A stretch of 64,000 bases of DNA from Pachypanchax playfairii (GCA_006937955.1 SSNP01000131.1:226532-290531); one strand, 5' to 3'; shown: positions 34,830 to 47,277, numbered from the stretch's first letter. Notes: generated by a model from the letters alone, not told the origin. A program made the numbers and translations.

Positions 34830-36630
34830 GAAGAAAAGGAAAGATGAAAACCTAGTGTTAATAGTGGTGTTCCAATGATGCACTGTGTTTTGCAATGTTT
34901 TCTCAAGAAGTTAAAGCTACAGTTATTTCATGTGTTGTGTGTGAGAAAGAGACAGAAAAATAGCTTTATAGTTCACTTGAAATAATCCAGTTACAACAAA
35001 TTTCCCTCAAATGAAAATGTCCGCAATTTTTAGTAGGTCACTGAAAAATTGTAATGTGTTTGTATGATCTAATCATTGAACAGAAATGCCCATCCATCCT
35101 TCCATCCAACTGGTTAATGGAGAGTTTGGCCTTTTCAGCACAGTTTTCAACCCCCTCATTTTTGTGGACCTTTGAGCAGCTTATTTGGGGCACAGGAGAC
35201 TATAGCAAACTCATACTTTTATTATTGCCTCAGAGTTTTAAAAGTTCACACAGTTTTTTCAGCTTTAAAGTTGTCAAGTTGTTTTTAAACAAAATACACC
35301 ATGACATATTCTCAGCCCACCTGTTTTCAGAACATCACTGCAGACCCAAAGCACGAGTCATAGAATAACAGAGGGGCTGGAGGAGCTGCAGTTGGGAGGC
35401 CTGAATGACGTGGTCATGCTGGCTGTTTCAGTTCATTCAGAGATTTGAAGTTCGACTTCTCTGAGTCCTGAATACCTGCTGGCAGGTTTTAATGCATATA
35501 TATATATATATACGTATATATATATATATATATATATTATGATCTCTCATACTGTAACATGGGTTGGATGTACTGCAGGGGCCTTAAGATTGATGTGTTT
35601 ATGAAATAGGTTGGGTTCTTTATGCCCACAAAGAGAACCGTTTTGTTAAAAATTGAACACAGTTTCCTTTGAAGGGCTTGATACTCTTTCCCTTAAAAAT
35701 ACAACAGTCTTAAAAGGAAATTAAAATGCTGCAATCGTTGTAAATGATGAGAAAAGGACAATTTTGCCATTCTATCATTGCATGCAGAAGTTAATTTACA
35801 TAAACTCAGGGCTGCCACTGACCTTAAAGGGGTTCAGCAACTGAAATTATACAGCAGATTCAGATTAGTACTTTAAAGAGTAAAAATTGTAGCTGACATT
35901 ATTAACTCCTCAAAACAATTAGTGTTTTGATATGAGCTGTCTGCCTTTTCACCTCCCAGCAAGTAGTAACATTTATTTGTACAAAAATCATCCTCTCTTT
36001 TTTAACCTCTTTCTTTTTTTTACCTTGGAGCTTTCTATTGAGGCTTTTTGTCTGTTTGCAAGATTGAAAGTCTGAGCTGTTGACTGAGGATTTGCTCTAA
36101 AATACCAGCCTAAGGTTTCATTCAATCAGTCTTTTTCCTTCTGTCTCAGCATGCTATGTATTGATGTTTTTTGTGGAGTCCTTATCTCACAGTGATCCAC
36201 CGAGGTTTATTTAGCCTTAGGTCAGAATAAGAAACTATCACACTGTGGATTGATGAGGAAGAAGGACACATGTCCACATAAAAGACAAACACACACAAGA
36301 GATCTGCAAGCATTCTATCGATCTTATCATTCTACTGTTGACTTCAATTTTGCACGTGGCCTTAGCCGTGGCCTTCTACAGTGCCACGCCTGCTTAATTG
36401 AACTGGCCACTGCTGTGTCAAACTTTTTTATGCAATTATGTTATTGCAACCATGTTATTTAAAAATGTCAAAGTCAACATTCTATTGGGTATTTTGTTCT
36501 TATATCTTTAACATGTAGCTCTACATAGAATTGCACACAAAATGTTATGGAACACGTTAGGCAACTTAACTATCCTAAACTCATGACTTATCCTCAGTTT
36601 TAAGTTTTTCAAGATAAAATATTGTTTTGT
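34830..36630. other. Non-coding stretch with a (TA)n run
   Basis: No gene seen. 35494-35537 is a (TA)n tract with a single CG interruption, which could extrude a cruciform. Confidence 0.6.
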
Positions 36631-36872
36631 ATTTTATTATTTAACCAGGCACTGAGATCAGAGATTTGGCCATCACAGCAGTAGTATAAATTATTAAACA
36701 TGGATATATTGTTAAACAGCACAAATATTTACAAACAGGAAAAAGAAACTGATTTATTCAAGCACACTAATGGTCCCATTAAAAAAAAAAAAAACAAACA
36801 TTGTAATTCCTTCTTCATCACATTTTTATGATATTCTTTAAATTGTTAAAAAATATTAATTTTTTCATTTAA

Positions 36873-37352
36873 AGCAGAACTAAGTAAGTTTTTTCACCTC
36901 AATAAATGTTTTCTAGAGTCCCTGTGGGGGTAAACAAGGACTTGGCAGGGTGATTCGTGGGTCCCTCCCCTCCCTCCGGGGTCTGTGTCCTGAAAGCAGC
37001 ACTTGCAACTTTCAGTGGATCGGACCCGACTAACCTCGCGAGAACAAACCTGCTTTACGGCACTCACACTCACGTACATAAATACAAGCATGAAGCCCTT
37101 GCCGTTGTTAGCAACGCCACCCTTAGGAGCGCAAAGATGACAATAATACTCACCTGTCGAGACATTTTCTTGGTTTTGTTTTTCTTTCTGGGCAAAGCAA
37201 AAGCAAAAGCTTTCTCTGCGCGTTGTTGTTGGGGGGGCGGCGGCGGGGTGGAGGGGGAGGGGGGGGGTCTGCGGCGGGGGAACGTTACGACAGTGAGCTT
37301 TCACAGGGGACCAGTAGGGGGAGAGCGAGAGCAAAACTTACTTAGTTCTGCT
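36873..37352. mobile_element. TTAA-flanked MITE with GC-rich core
   Basis: Perfect inverted ends of 20 bases (AGCAGAACTAAGTAAGTTTT) sit between TTAA at 36869-36872 and 37353-37356. The 480-bp core is unusually GC- and CpG-rich. It has a long run of G tracts at about 37229-37275. Open frames of 146 codons exist on both strands over the same bases, which is expected from the base composition; neither resembles a protein. TTAA targeting suggests piggyBac-type mobilisation. Confidence 0.9.
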
Positions 37353-37399
37353 TTAAATAACTTTTCAAGATCATTCCATGACCATGGGGCATGGTAAGA

Positions 37400-37912
37400 A
37401 AATGTTGTTTATCCAAAGTCTGTCAAAACTTGATAAACATTCAAAAGCAACCAATAACCACTTAGTTGTACACAAATGGGGGTAACTGCTAGACAGCTGA
37501 CAAAGAGTTGGGTGTTCAGGTATTCTGAGTGTTTTCCTAATGTGGTGACGAGGAGATTTTGAATCTGAAATGACAAGAAGAGAAAGAAGCATGATACTCT
37601 GAATCAAGGCTCTTTAAGGTGGAAGAGGCTACATTAGTACAGTATAGCAGCATAATCAATCACATACAAAAAGGCCCACAAATCATGAGCATCCATGAAC
37701 GATCTTGTCCCTTGCACACGGAGATTCCTTCTGATTCTCGGAATCTTTTGATGGTGGGAACGTCAATGGTTTTGGAACTTCTCTCCAGTTGTTCTACAAT
37801 TTTTAGATGCAGTTTGTTTCCGATTGGTGAACCACTGTCCACATCTGAGAGGCTCTGTGATTCTATGTATGTACCTTTATTGTTAAAATGATGTTTTTCA
37901 TTCAGCAGCAAA
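37400..37912 (-). pseudogene. Tc1-like transposase N-terminal remnant
   Basis: The minus-strand frame from 37911 reads SLSDVDSGSPIGNKLHLKIV then EQLE and TIKRFRESEGISVCKGQ. This is the N-terminal helix-turn-helix region of a Tc1 lineage (KIVEQ...IKRFRESG.ISVRKGQGR). A stop follows at 37660, and part of the HTH between EQLE and TIKRF is compressed, so a deletion is likely. Downstream, towards 37400, coding traces are faint. The catalytic domain is absent. Confidence 0.7.
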
Positions 37913-37914
37913 AA

Positions 37915-38915
37915 CGTAAGGCCTTTTCCATTTCTCTCATTGAGAAGAGCAGAGTGAGATTTTTTGGGTTAAAATGATCCACCATTGTGGGAAGTCATAA
38001 AATGCTAAGGGTTCATTACCAAGCTAATGAACAGAAAGGAAAGTCTTATAACCCTAGTTGAGGATTTGTATTTATGAGGGCTGCTTTGCTCCCTAACAAA
38101 GCTGTCTCCATTGATGTGTGGACCAAGCCTTTGAACTTTCCACTGCAGATTTTTTTCACTTGCATGGATACTTTTAGCTCCATATTGCTCACAAATAAAT
38201 TACCTATGCTCAGACTATGACAGGCAGACATGCACATGCATACTCCAGCTTAGGGTTGCATGCACTTAAACTGGCATCAGTGACTGTGAAGGTAAAGGAT
38301 CCTCCTCAGGTTTCCATCAGCGTACACATATACAAGAGTAGCAACAGTGCAGGGGAGTAGGGAGCTGAGAAACAGGGAAAGTGAAAGCTGTGTTTGGAAA
38401 GGGAGATGAACACTGTGAGTATTTCACTTTCTATTATTTGGCTCAATGAGTCATTGCTATCACTTGTGTTTTTTTGGAAAAAACAGTGTTAGATTTCACC
38501 TGCAGCATAAAGTCTTTGTTTGCATGTGTTATTTTGTAAGGCCAGTGGCATTTCAGTTGCATTACTTTGATGCTGTTTTCTTCAAAGCAGGTAGTGCCGC
38601 AAAATATTTGTCTCATTAATAGCACATTACTGGCTAAATGTATGCCAGTATGCATAGGTTCTGTATTTTATATTATGATACACTTGTTTTTAGCTTACTG
38701 TGAAATAAAGTATAACATGCTGTTAATTTTTTGACATATTGTGAAAGGGAGGGTATAATGTTGAACCCTACAGTACAATACTAAATGTATTGTGTGTAAA
38801 ATGTAGATTAAATTACTGAAGCCTTGAGAATAGAAGCAAATCATGGATAATTTTGATTTTAAAAAATGAGAAAAGAGTAAAAGAAATTCAAACAGTAGCA
38901 TACAACAATAGATTG
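37915..38915. other. Non-coding stretch, nothing recognised
   Basis: About 1 kb, AT-rich, without gene or named repeat. Confidence 0.5.
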
Positions 38916-38917
38916 GC

Positions 38918-39165
38918 ATGTCTGGGTTTTCTTCAGGTACCCAGACTTCCTCCCACAGACCAAAAATATGCTTTAGGTTAATTGGCAACTCTAAATTGTC
39001 CCTAGGTGTGAGTGCATGTCTGTCTATATGTGGCCCTGTGATGGACTGGCAGCCTGTCTAGGGTGTAACCCTGCCTCTCAGCCAATGACCACTGGAGATA
39101 GATACCAGCTCCCAGCAACCCTGAATAGGAATAAGTGGGTATAGAAGATGACAGACTGACTGACA
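38918..39165 (+). repeat. R1 dispersed repeat, best copy
   Basis: The clearest R1 copy in the window. It runs CTGGGTTTTCTTCAGGTACC, CTTCCTCCCACAGACC, GGTTAATTGGCAACTCTAAA, GTGATGGACTGGCAGCCTG, CCAATGACCACTGGAGATAG and AATAAGTGGGTATAGAAGAT. Five other fragments in the window align to it. It ends in a loose (GACTGACT) run. Confidence 0.85.
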
Positions 39166-39450
39166 ATAACAGATTGACTTTGAGTTGTCAGGTCATTGGG
39201 CTAAAGTAATAGCTCCATTAATTTTGTCTTAGAGGATAGGCAGAATTAAAAGTTTTGCCTGCTAACATTGATGCAAACACCCAGAATTACATATATACAC
39301 AATTCACCGGGTTAAGGCGTAGGTTGCAATCCAGGGTGTGGTAATACTAGCAAGTTCAACCAAAGCCAACTGGACCTTTTTTTTAAGTCATTTAGCTTCT
39401 CATCCACAGACCTCTCTGAGTTCAAACATGTAATTGTGGAGTTCTATGCT
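39166..39450. other. Non-coding spacer
   Basis: No gene or repeat recognised. Confidence 0.45.
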
Positions 39451-39465
39451 TTTAAAGGTACAGTA

Positions 39466-40060
39466 CACTCTCAGAAATAGAGGTACGAGACAAGAACATT
39501 TTTGTACCTATAGGTAAATTGTTTTAAAATGTTCCCTTAAAAGTACAATATTGGTCTTTAAAAGGCCAGAAATGCCCCTTAGAGTGTTCAAATTGATATA
39601 AAGTACAAATTTGTACCATTTCAACTGCACCTGCAACCCTGACCATGGCTGGTTAAGTTCTGATTAAGTTATGTTCAGCGCTTTGGTCGGCTCTCATGCC
39701 ATATTTAAATGCGCTATACAAATAAAGTTGATGATGATGATGGTTAATCTCTATTTTATTAAGTTTCATCCACCATTTTCAATGTTATGGTTTACATGTT
39801 GGTTTTAGACTTCAAAAAGTGGCATAATTTTACTGTTTTAGTGGAAAAACTTCATAAGGTACAAAAATGGACCAGGACTAAAGGGTACACCCCCAGCGAA
39901 AATAATTTGTACCCTTCTTGTTGCTGGGTTCAATTTGAACCTACAGAGGGGCATTTCTGACCCTTTAAAGACCAATATTGTACTTTTAGGGAAACATTTT
40001 AAAACAATTTACCTATAGGTACAAAAATGTTATTGTCTTGTACTTCTATTTCTGATAGTG
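39466..40060. mobile_element. Inner TA-flanked element with inverted arms of about 130 bp
   Basis: Inserted at a TA of the outer MITE (TA at 39464-39465 and 40061-40062). The left arm 39466-39597 and right arm 39930-40060 are near-perfect reverse complements, from CACTCTCAGAAATAG/CACTATCAGAAATAG to TTCAAATTGA, with about a dozen differences. The TA target and CACT ends suggest Tc1/mariner-type mobilisation. A transcript would fold into a long hairpin. Confidence 0.9.
39657..39740 (+). mobile_element. LINE 3' tail nested in the inner element
   Basis: CAGCGCTTTGGTCGGCTCTC, ATGCGCTATACAAATAAAG and a short (TGATGA)n tail form the 3' end of an L2-type LINE or a SINE using the same tail. TGGTTAA lies on both sides (39650-39656 and 39741-39747), a 7-bp target duplication. 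This is the youngest of three nested insertions. Confidence 0.75.
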
Positions 40061-40934
40061 TATGTAAGAATTTTACAGTGAAATACTCACACAACAGTCT
40101 AATGTCCCACCGATGTTGAAAATAAAGTCCCATTGTAACAGATCTCGATATCAGCCGGCTGGATGATCACTAGTTTCTGTAATTTTAAAAAAGCTAGCCT
40201 GGACTAGAATCATTATTTACACGTCCAGGCTTCCTGGTTCTGTAACAAATTACATGTAAGTCGGCGAGGTTGTTAAGTCTTCTACGCAAGCAGCTGTAAT
40301 TCCACAACGAGCAGCAGCAAAACGTAAGAAAACAGCATCCTTCCAACTGAGCAGCCGAGCTGCACGCGATGGGGCGTTCAAATGCACTTAGGAAAACTCT
40401 GAACTCTGAACACTGAACAAATAGACCTTCAGATATTCCCCAAAATTGAACAAATACAAGAGAAACAAAACAAGGATCAACATCAGAACTGAACAACTCA
40501 ACAGAAAAATCAGGGAGGGGAGGGGGTGAGTGGCTGAGAATCGCTGTTTTGTTTTTCTGCATGAACTGCAGGATTTGGATTTGACAACAAGGTCTAATTC
40601 TTACATACTGTACCTTTAAATTGTTGTGTGTGATTATTACCATCAACTAGAGTATATCCAACAAATGGACAACCATGACCAATGGGTGAAATAAATATCA
40701 ATTATAATTGTAATTATAATCAAAAAAGGAAACCAAACTCTTCCAAAATAAAGATAACAGGAGAAAACCCCTAGGAGGAAACGAAAAACAAACACCAAAC
40801 CCTAACAACTCTGACCCCCCCAGTCCTCCTAATTAAACTAGAGGTCTTGGCTGCACATAAGAGTAAAATCACCCAATGATTATGTTTGTATAGACAGGAA
40901 CATTTTCATATTATTATTAGACTATATATTGTTA

Positions 40935-41030
40935 TTGGGTTGTGTTAAAACCTTGTAGTGTTAAACGCTTGTTGAGTGGTCTGATTGACTAGAAAAGCAC
41001 TATACAAATACAGGAAATTTAACATTTACA
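40935..41030 (+). mobile_element. SINE 3' end
   Basis: CCTTGTAGTGTTAAACGC, GAGTGGTCTGATTGACTAGA and AAGCACTATACAAATACAGG match the 3' part of the SINE at 49108-49401. The tRNA-derived head is missing, as in a 5'-truncated retroposon. Confidence 0.8.
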
Positions 41031-41034
41031 TTTA

Positions 41035-43040
41035 CAATGTAATTTTTTTTTATATCATAGACTATTTGTGAGATATTTTGGTGATCAGAAGCTTGAAAGT
41101 TTGGAGCAGCTGTTTATAATCATGAAAGTCATATTACCTTGGATTGCTAGATCTAAGTTGTTGGATTCTACAAGAAACCCCTCATGTTGCTTGTCCAGTA
41201 CTGGTACAGCAAAATCACATATGACAATTTAAGTATTTCAGAATTGAAGTGCTTTTTTGCTGTCACTGACTGTAGCTCAGTTGCACTTAAGTCATTTTTC
41301 TCCCTCTCTGCCATCAGATTGTCTGCAGTTCTTGATTTCTATCTGGAGACCACTAGTAGGGATCATCTTAGGACATTACCTATGCAGGCAGAGTAACAGG
41401 ATCCTTGGATTGATCACTACTTTCCTCCCCCAAGGAAGGTTACAAAGCTGATATCCCTGATACCCCAAACTCTAACACTCATTATTAATCTAATGCTTTA
41501 TCTTAGACCAGAAAAGACTTTGAACAATAAATACATTTTCCAAATTTGTCAAAAAAATACAAAGTCTAATTTTAATATCAGTGTATCTAACCTAAGATAC
41601 GGGAAAGATGACTACTGCAACCACATAATTTTTATGTACCTAGCTTATGTAGTCTTACTATAATTAAACTGTAGCATGGCGCAATCTATAAGCTATGAGG
41701 TGATGCTTTATGTCATGGTCAAACATTTCACTCTTGTGTTATTCCTAACAAAACGTGAAGAGGACTGGTGCTAAACTGAGCTCAGAGATCTTTAATTCAC
41801 ACTCACATGTTACAAAACATGCTTTGTAGTGAAAAGAAAAACCTCTCCTGAATTATTCATGGTTTTTTATCGCCATGTTTTCATCATCACATTTTACCTG
41901 ACTGCGATCATGTTCACCAGAGTGTGACAAATGATTTATGCCCTCAAAACACTGTATAGAGAAAGATAGAATGAGAAAAAAATTGACATTTTTAAACTCT
42001 TGCTTCTGCCAAATTATATAGAGCCATTTAGAGTATATGTTCTCTATGAGAATACAGATTAAAACATTGCAACTTCAGGAATTCACAATACAAAGACCAA
42101 ATTTACAGTTATAGTTTCTCCTTTATGAAAAACAGCAAGCAATGTGAGACTGTGAATACAAATCTAATCTTTTGTGAATACAGATTGAAAATATAGATGG
42201 ATGTACTCAGGTACATTGATGGTAATAGTTGCATATTAATCTTTTCAAATTAATAACGCCAGGATGACTTATGCACAATGAATTAATGTTTTTGTAGGAA
42301 GTAAACAAACTGTTTTTAATAATGATATACAGTATACAAACTGTTAAACAGCTGTTGATTTTGTTTTGTTGTTTATTAGTCATCTAAGTGCTATTAAGTT
42401 CAAGGCTATTGGTATCAATGTATCTGAGCTCCATTAATAATCCTGTGACCTTATCAAAGTTTTCAGTTTGTATTCTTAAAAAGAACAGATTCATATTCAA
42501 GCTCATGCTGTTGTGTTTTTTAAAGAAGAAACTGTAACTGTAAATTTAGAGCTTGTATTTTTCAATTCATGAAGTTGTAACTTTTTAATCTGTACTTTAT
42601 AGAGAACGGATACTCTACATATTTGTATATAATTAGGCGGAAACAAGGGTTTACAAATTGTTAGTCATGCATGAATTGCCAATGGTGACTATGCATCTTT
42701 TTGACAGTAATCTTACCCCATAGGTCCCTTTAGTAATGCATTTTCATCTGTCAATATAAATAAACTTCATTCTACTTGGAAAAAAAAGATTAAATGTCTG
42801 CCATTGTCAACTTTTTATCCCATACTGAAAAGTTTTTTTTTTTTTTTCGTTTTTTAAAGTGCAGTTGTTCTTCTATTTAAGTTAACATTATTCCCAGACT
42901 AAAATCTTGGTCAGGATTTCAAATAGTTTCCAGTGTCTACATTGAACTAGCAAACAGGGATACATTATTCAGTGTCTTTTCATGACAACAACCTTTGTCC
43001 TTTAACCCTTTATTTTCTAGTTAAAGTATTAATTGTATTG
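41035..43040. other. Long AT-rich non-coding stretch
   Basis: About 2 kb without gene or named repeat. A T run lies at 42832-42847. Confidence 0.5.
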
Positions 43041-43048
43041 CCATAGAT

Positions 43049-43380
43049 CACTGATCATCAACTGGCGGCCCGTGGGCCGAATCCGGCCCTCTGAGACGTT
43101 CAATCCGGCCCGCGACTGGATTCCAAAATTGAGAGAATCAAAAAGAAAATAGTTGTCCACACTATTAAAGCAACTCCTAGTGGTTGACTGTGGTATAGAT
43201 GATGGGAGCCTGAATCAAATTCCTTCAGTTTTGTAATGAAATGGAAAAAGTATAAACATTATACATAATGTTAAGCCAAAATTAGATTTTTTTTTTTAAT
43301 TTTCTTCTTGGGGATCCGGCTCCCAAGGAGACTGTCTAGTAAAACTCTGGCCCTCTGACAAATATAGCTGATGACCCCTG
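43049..43380. mobile_element. hAT-type MITE with perfect 8-bp target duplication
   Basis: CCATAGAT flanks both sides (43041-43048 and 43381-43388). The ends are CACTGATCATCAACTGG and, inward from the right, CAGGGGTCATCAGCTAT. Internal GGCGGCCCGTGGGCCGAATC and CAATCCGGCCCGCGACTGG are GC-rich landmarks. It is 332 bp without coding capacity. Confidence 0.9.
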
Positions 43381-43639
43381 CCATAGATGCTCAAGAGCAT
43401 TTGTGTGTTTTGGACTTCAAAGGGCCTTGCAGTTTATTTATGCATTTATATGCCACATTTAATTCCCTTCTGCTAACCTGCAGCATGTTAATGCATGAAC
43501 AACATAATCATCTACATTCATCTGTTTACTGTACACTTACATGTTTTATAACTGTAGGGTGTTCTCTCTTTGGCCATCAGTGTGCACATAAATACTGAAG
43601 ACCTGCTTGTATGTATTTTAGTTTACTGGTTATAAATCA

Positions 43640-43751
43640 GGACGTGCCTGCTATCGTTTTTAAGAGCGCCAGAACAGCCAGAACACACCCTTCAAAATAA
43701 GACAGTTCCTTAATCTTGTTCCGGCAGGATCTGGCTCAAATTTAAGCACTG
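43640..43751 (-). mobile_element. DNA-transposon end related to 21957
   Basis: Read on the minus strand from 43751: CAGTGCTTAAATTTGAGCC, GATCCTGCCGGAACAAGAT, GAACTGTCTTATTTTGAA. This matches 21957-22020 over about 80 bases. The other end is not seen, so this is a fragment. Confidence 0.6.
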
Positions 43752-43754
43752 CCC

Positions 43755-44200
43755 ATAAGCTTTACTGAATTCCAGCTACAAAACAACCAGAAGACTCTTC
43801 CGGTGTGCAAGGCAGCCCAGTACCTCATGAAGTACCTCCCTTCTGTACTGATGTGTCAGTATTCTTATTTATGAACAGAATGTCAGTCAGCTTCTGGGAC
43901 AAGAGGCCAAAGCAACTCTTACCTTCAACACATTGAGCAGTGTGATGGATCTTAATTGTCCAATGCTTATGGAGTTCTGCTCTTTTAGAATCTTTCCACA
44001 AACTTCCACCACCTAGTAACCATTCCCCTGACCAAATTGTAAGCAGTAGAGTCCTAAGAAAATTAATTACCCTGGAGCAGTTGAACACCTTTTAAGGAAC
44101 TGCACCTGGTCCAGGGACTGAAATTACTCTGTTTCTTTCAGGCTTTGCTCCTTGGTTATTAAGCACTCACTTGTACTCTAAGTCCTTGCTCTCATGAGAT
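43755..44200. other. Non-coding stretch
   Basis: Nothing recognised. Confidence 0.45.
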
Positions 44201-44206
44201 CATTAA

Positions 44207-44777
44207 AGAGGCCCTTCCATTAAAAACGTTTTTTCTGAGGTTTTTGTTGAATATTTTAGCTCCACAGGTGTTCTTACCTTCATAGTGGGTGTGAAAACAG
44301 GTCAACAACTTCTGTTTCAGTTTTAATCTCTCAAACTACGCAGGTGGTGATAAAACCCAAGTTCTCCTGAGCTCAAACGGCCGGTACTTGTTTCGTGACA
44401 ACTCCTTTGTTTGTCAGTATTCATCAGCTCCCGCAGTTGAAACCACGCCTAGCATGCTGCTGGCTAAAAGCTGTAGCATAACGTAGCAAACAGAAGGACA
44501 CTACATCTGACATTGCCATGCGCAGCGGGGCAGGAAACAGTATACCTTGCCCTCATAGCCTAGTTTGTTAGCCAATCAGAGTCCAGCAAATTCAAATAAT
44601 GAATATGAACGAGCTGCTGCCGAAGCAGCCTGACAAGAACCACCTGAATTTTAATGCAGACAGATCGAAAGGTCTGTTAATCAGTTATTCCTAATGTTTT
44701 TTATAAAATGTTTCATATTACTGGTTAATACTTAAGAAATAACCACAAAGTCCTGAAATTTGTATGAAATGGCCTCT
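44207..44777 (+). mobile_element. TTAA-flanked MITE family 'T', copy B
   Basis: TTAA on the left (44203-44206), TTGA on the right (44778-44781). The ends are AGAGGCCCTTCCATTAAAAA and, inward from the right, AGAGGCCATTTCATACAAAT. It aligns along its length with copy C and, inverted, with copy A. No coding capacity. Confidence 0.85.
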
Positions 44778-44784
44778 TTGAGAG

Positions 44785-47270
44785 TGGTGTAGAGGAACAG
44801 GTCTACTTCTGCTTTCCTTGCTGCCAAGCAAATTCCTTGTTAAACCAAATGTTTTTTTTTTAAAGCAGACTGTTTCCTGACTCTTTCCCTGCCCTATCTG
44901 CTGTCAAACTCTGCCCTCTATAAGGTCACAAGCTTTTTTTAAGGATGCTCCACAGCAGAGCTAGTGGTGGTTTAGCCACCTCTCCTGCTGTCTTTTACTA
45001 CTTTTGGAGGTTTTAGGACTGTATCTTGCTAATTTCTCATTGTTGGTTTGGGGGTCCCACACCTTTAGGATTATGTCTCTCAGCTTGCCTGTACACTGTG
45101 CCTTATCCTTCAGCACTAAGCTTTTCATCTTTGGATGAATTCAGATTAATTTTTAGACCATGGGACTCACAAGTGCAAATTGTAGTCACTATTTCATAAG
45201 CATTATTGGTCATTATTAGTCACCATTTTGTCTGTTCTTATAAGGTTCATATTCTTTCTCCCTTTAAGGCTCCACTGGAAGTATGTACTTGAATGACATT
45301 CTGCAGCTTGTTTTGGGTTCTTTCTTGCCAAACACTTAGTTTTGGCTGCGCACCCTGCTTGCCTTGTTGTCATCAGTCTTTTCCTAGTAGTCACTTATAA
45401 CTTGATAAAATAAAAGAGACTCTATGGATAAACTAGGATGCATCATCAGGGATGTATCCAAGGTTTCTTGGTGGCTTCTGTTTTTCTTGTCAAACTCTGA
45501 GAAACTTGATAAAAATAGCCCTTTATTCACTGAATTACAACAGATGGACCATGTCCTCGTTTTTCCAAAGGAACCACTTCATCAAGGGGATCTCTATAAA
45601 CTTCTTAATGTAACACTAAATCAAATTTATTATGTGTTTTATTGTCCCATTGAAAAACTATAAAATTATCAGTTCTAAATTTCATCATCATAATGTCATG
45701 TACTGGCACACCTACACAGTGAAAACAGGAGAGGATTTTAGGGTTTTCACAGCATATGGCTGTGCAGGTTTTCTCCAAAGATAAGATTGTAAGTGATTAT
45801 TGCAAATTATAAAATTGTTGATAGTAGATGCACTGTTTCTGAACTCCCTTTCTTGTCTAAAGTAACATGCATATTATTAGTTTAATGGGGTAATAATTTT
45901 GTGATATTTCAAGTGTATGCCACTACAGCCTCATAATAATGCAAATTTACAACTTCAAAAGGAACTGAAACCTGTTATGAAAAAAAAGAAAATATATAAC
46001 TTCTCAAAAATCAGTTGTTTGTCAAAATGGAAAAATAATAATTATGAAATTATCTTTGAATGAAAATTATAATATTTTGAGAGACACTTGCAGAGGGTAT
46101 TTTGCCAATGTAATTGTGTTATAGGGTGCAAAAATCTGTGATTTTAAGTTTTTCAAGGCTTTTAAGAGATACATTTTTGGCTAAAACCAGCTTGGAAACA
46201 TACCACATTCTTGTATACCTTTAGTTTCAGGTCCATAATATTGTAATTACATTCTAAATGAGAACCCTTCATAGCAAGGTATTACCATCTGTTGCAGGAT
46301 TTCTTGTTCTCCGTGGAGATTGATTTCTGGTTGTGTTTAAGGTCCTTGTCATGTTTTAATAAGTGTCTTTCCTTTATTATCTTAAATTATTTGCAAATCA
46401 CATAATTCATGTTTTCTACCATTAGTAAAAAAGTAAAAACCAAGTTGGCAATAGTTTCAGAGCACTGCAATAATTAAAGAATGAAGGTGTCCCTTTGGGT
46501 TTTACTAAGCAGAAACATTGGTACAACTTGTAGTTGTTGATTTGAGGAAAGAAGTTATGGGGAAACTGTAAGATCCAATTGCTAACGTATTTGTCAGTCT
46601 CAAGCCACCACTACTTAAGCCACAACACCACAGGCCAACCTGATTAGGACATCTCTACCTTGTTTTCATCCAGTTCGTCTTTATTAGTTAATAGGCTTAG
46701 CTCTCTCAAGAGACTATAGACATATTGAATCAGCTTACCAACCTGTGCTCTTTCTCTGCCTCATTTTCTATCTCCACCATTTTTCCTTTTTTTTTGTCAT
46801 TGTCTCATTAACCTTTTCATGTTAAACCCACAATTTTTCTGTTTTTAGAAATACCTGCACCTAGATTTGCCCTTGTGTATTATCTATGGATACTTTGTAT
46901 ATCCATAAGGCACACATGCAAGTTATATTTAATCAGCTTACAATTAATGAATAATTTATGTTTTTTTTCTCAGTTCTTTATGACCTAATCATTTTGAGTA
47001 TTTATCTTTTTCCCCCCCAGACTAGCTCAGACGCATTCATATACACAAGAAACTGTATGTTTTATGCTGCTGTGTTAGTTGTGGAGTCATTAAACATGGA
47101 CATCATCCTTGACTTATCACTGGTAATTTAAACATAATAACTCCTTAGAGATTTTGCATTACTCTGTAATTGACCTTTCCTCGTCTGTAAAATTAGGCCC
47201 ATCATTTCCCTTTCCATGTGTGGCAAATCTTAGGTTATGATAAATAAAATAATACAAGTACTATGATGAG
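44785..47270. other. Long non-coding stretch
   Basis: About 2.5 kb, AT-rich. An 80-codon plus-strand frame at 45424-45663 shows no domain and no similarity that I recognise. Confidence 0.45.
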
Positions 47271-47277
47271 ACAAAGT

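Larger units (their letters stand above)
39456..40615. mobile_element. Outer TTAA-flanked MITE, split by an inner element
   Basis: Flanked by TTAA (39452-39455 and 40616-40619). The left end AGGTACAGTA is cut at 39465 and resumes at 40063 with TGTAAGAATT. Joined, this mirrors the right end AATTCTTACATACTGTACCT. The element was about 560 bp before the inner insertion. A minus-strand frame of 150 codons (40646-40194) overlaps its body and right end; it shows no protein features and is not called as a gene. Confidence 0.85.

Noticed and set aside
36894..37397. Two overlapping 146-codon frames on opposite strands
   Set aside because: They lie over the GC-rich core of a TTAA MITE, mirror each other, and show only low-complexity Gly/Pro or Arg composition.
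40194..40646. 150-codon minus-strand frame
   Set aside because: It spans the body and right terminal repeat of the outer MITE and part of the flank; no domain or protein-like pattern.
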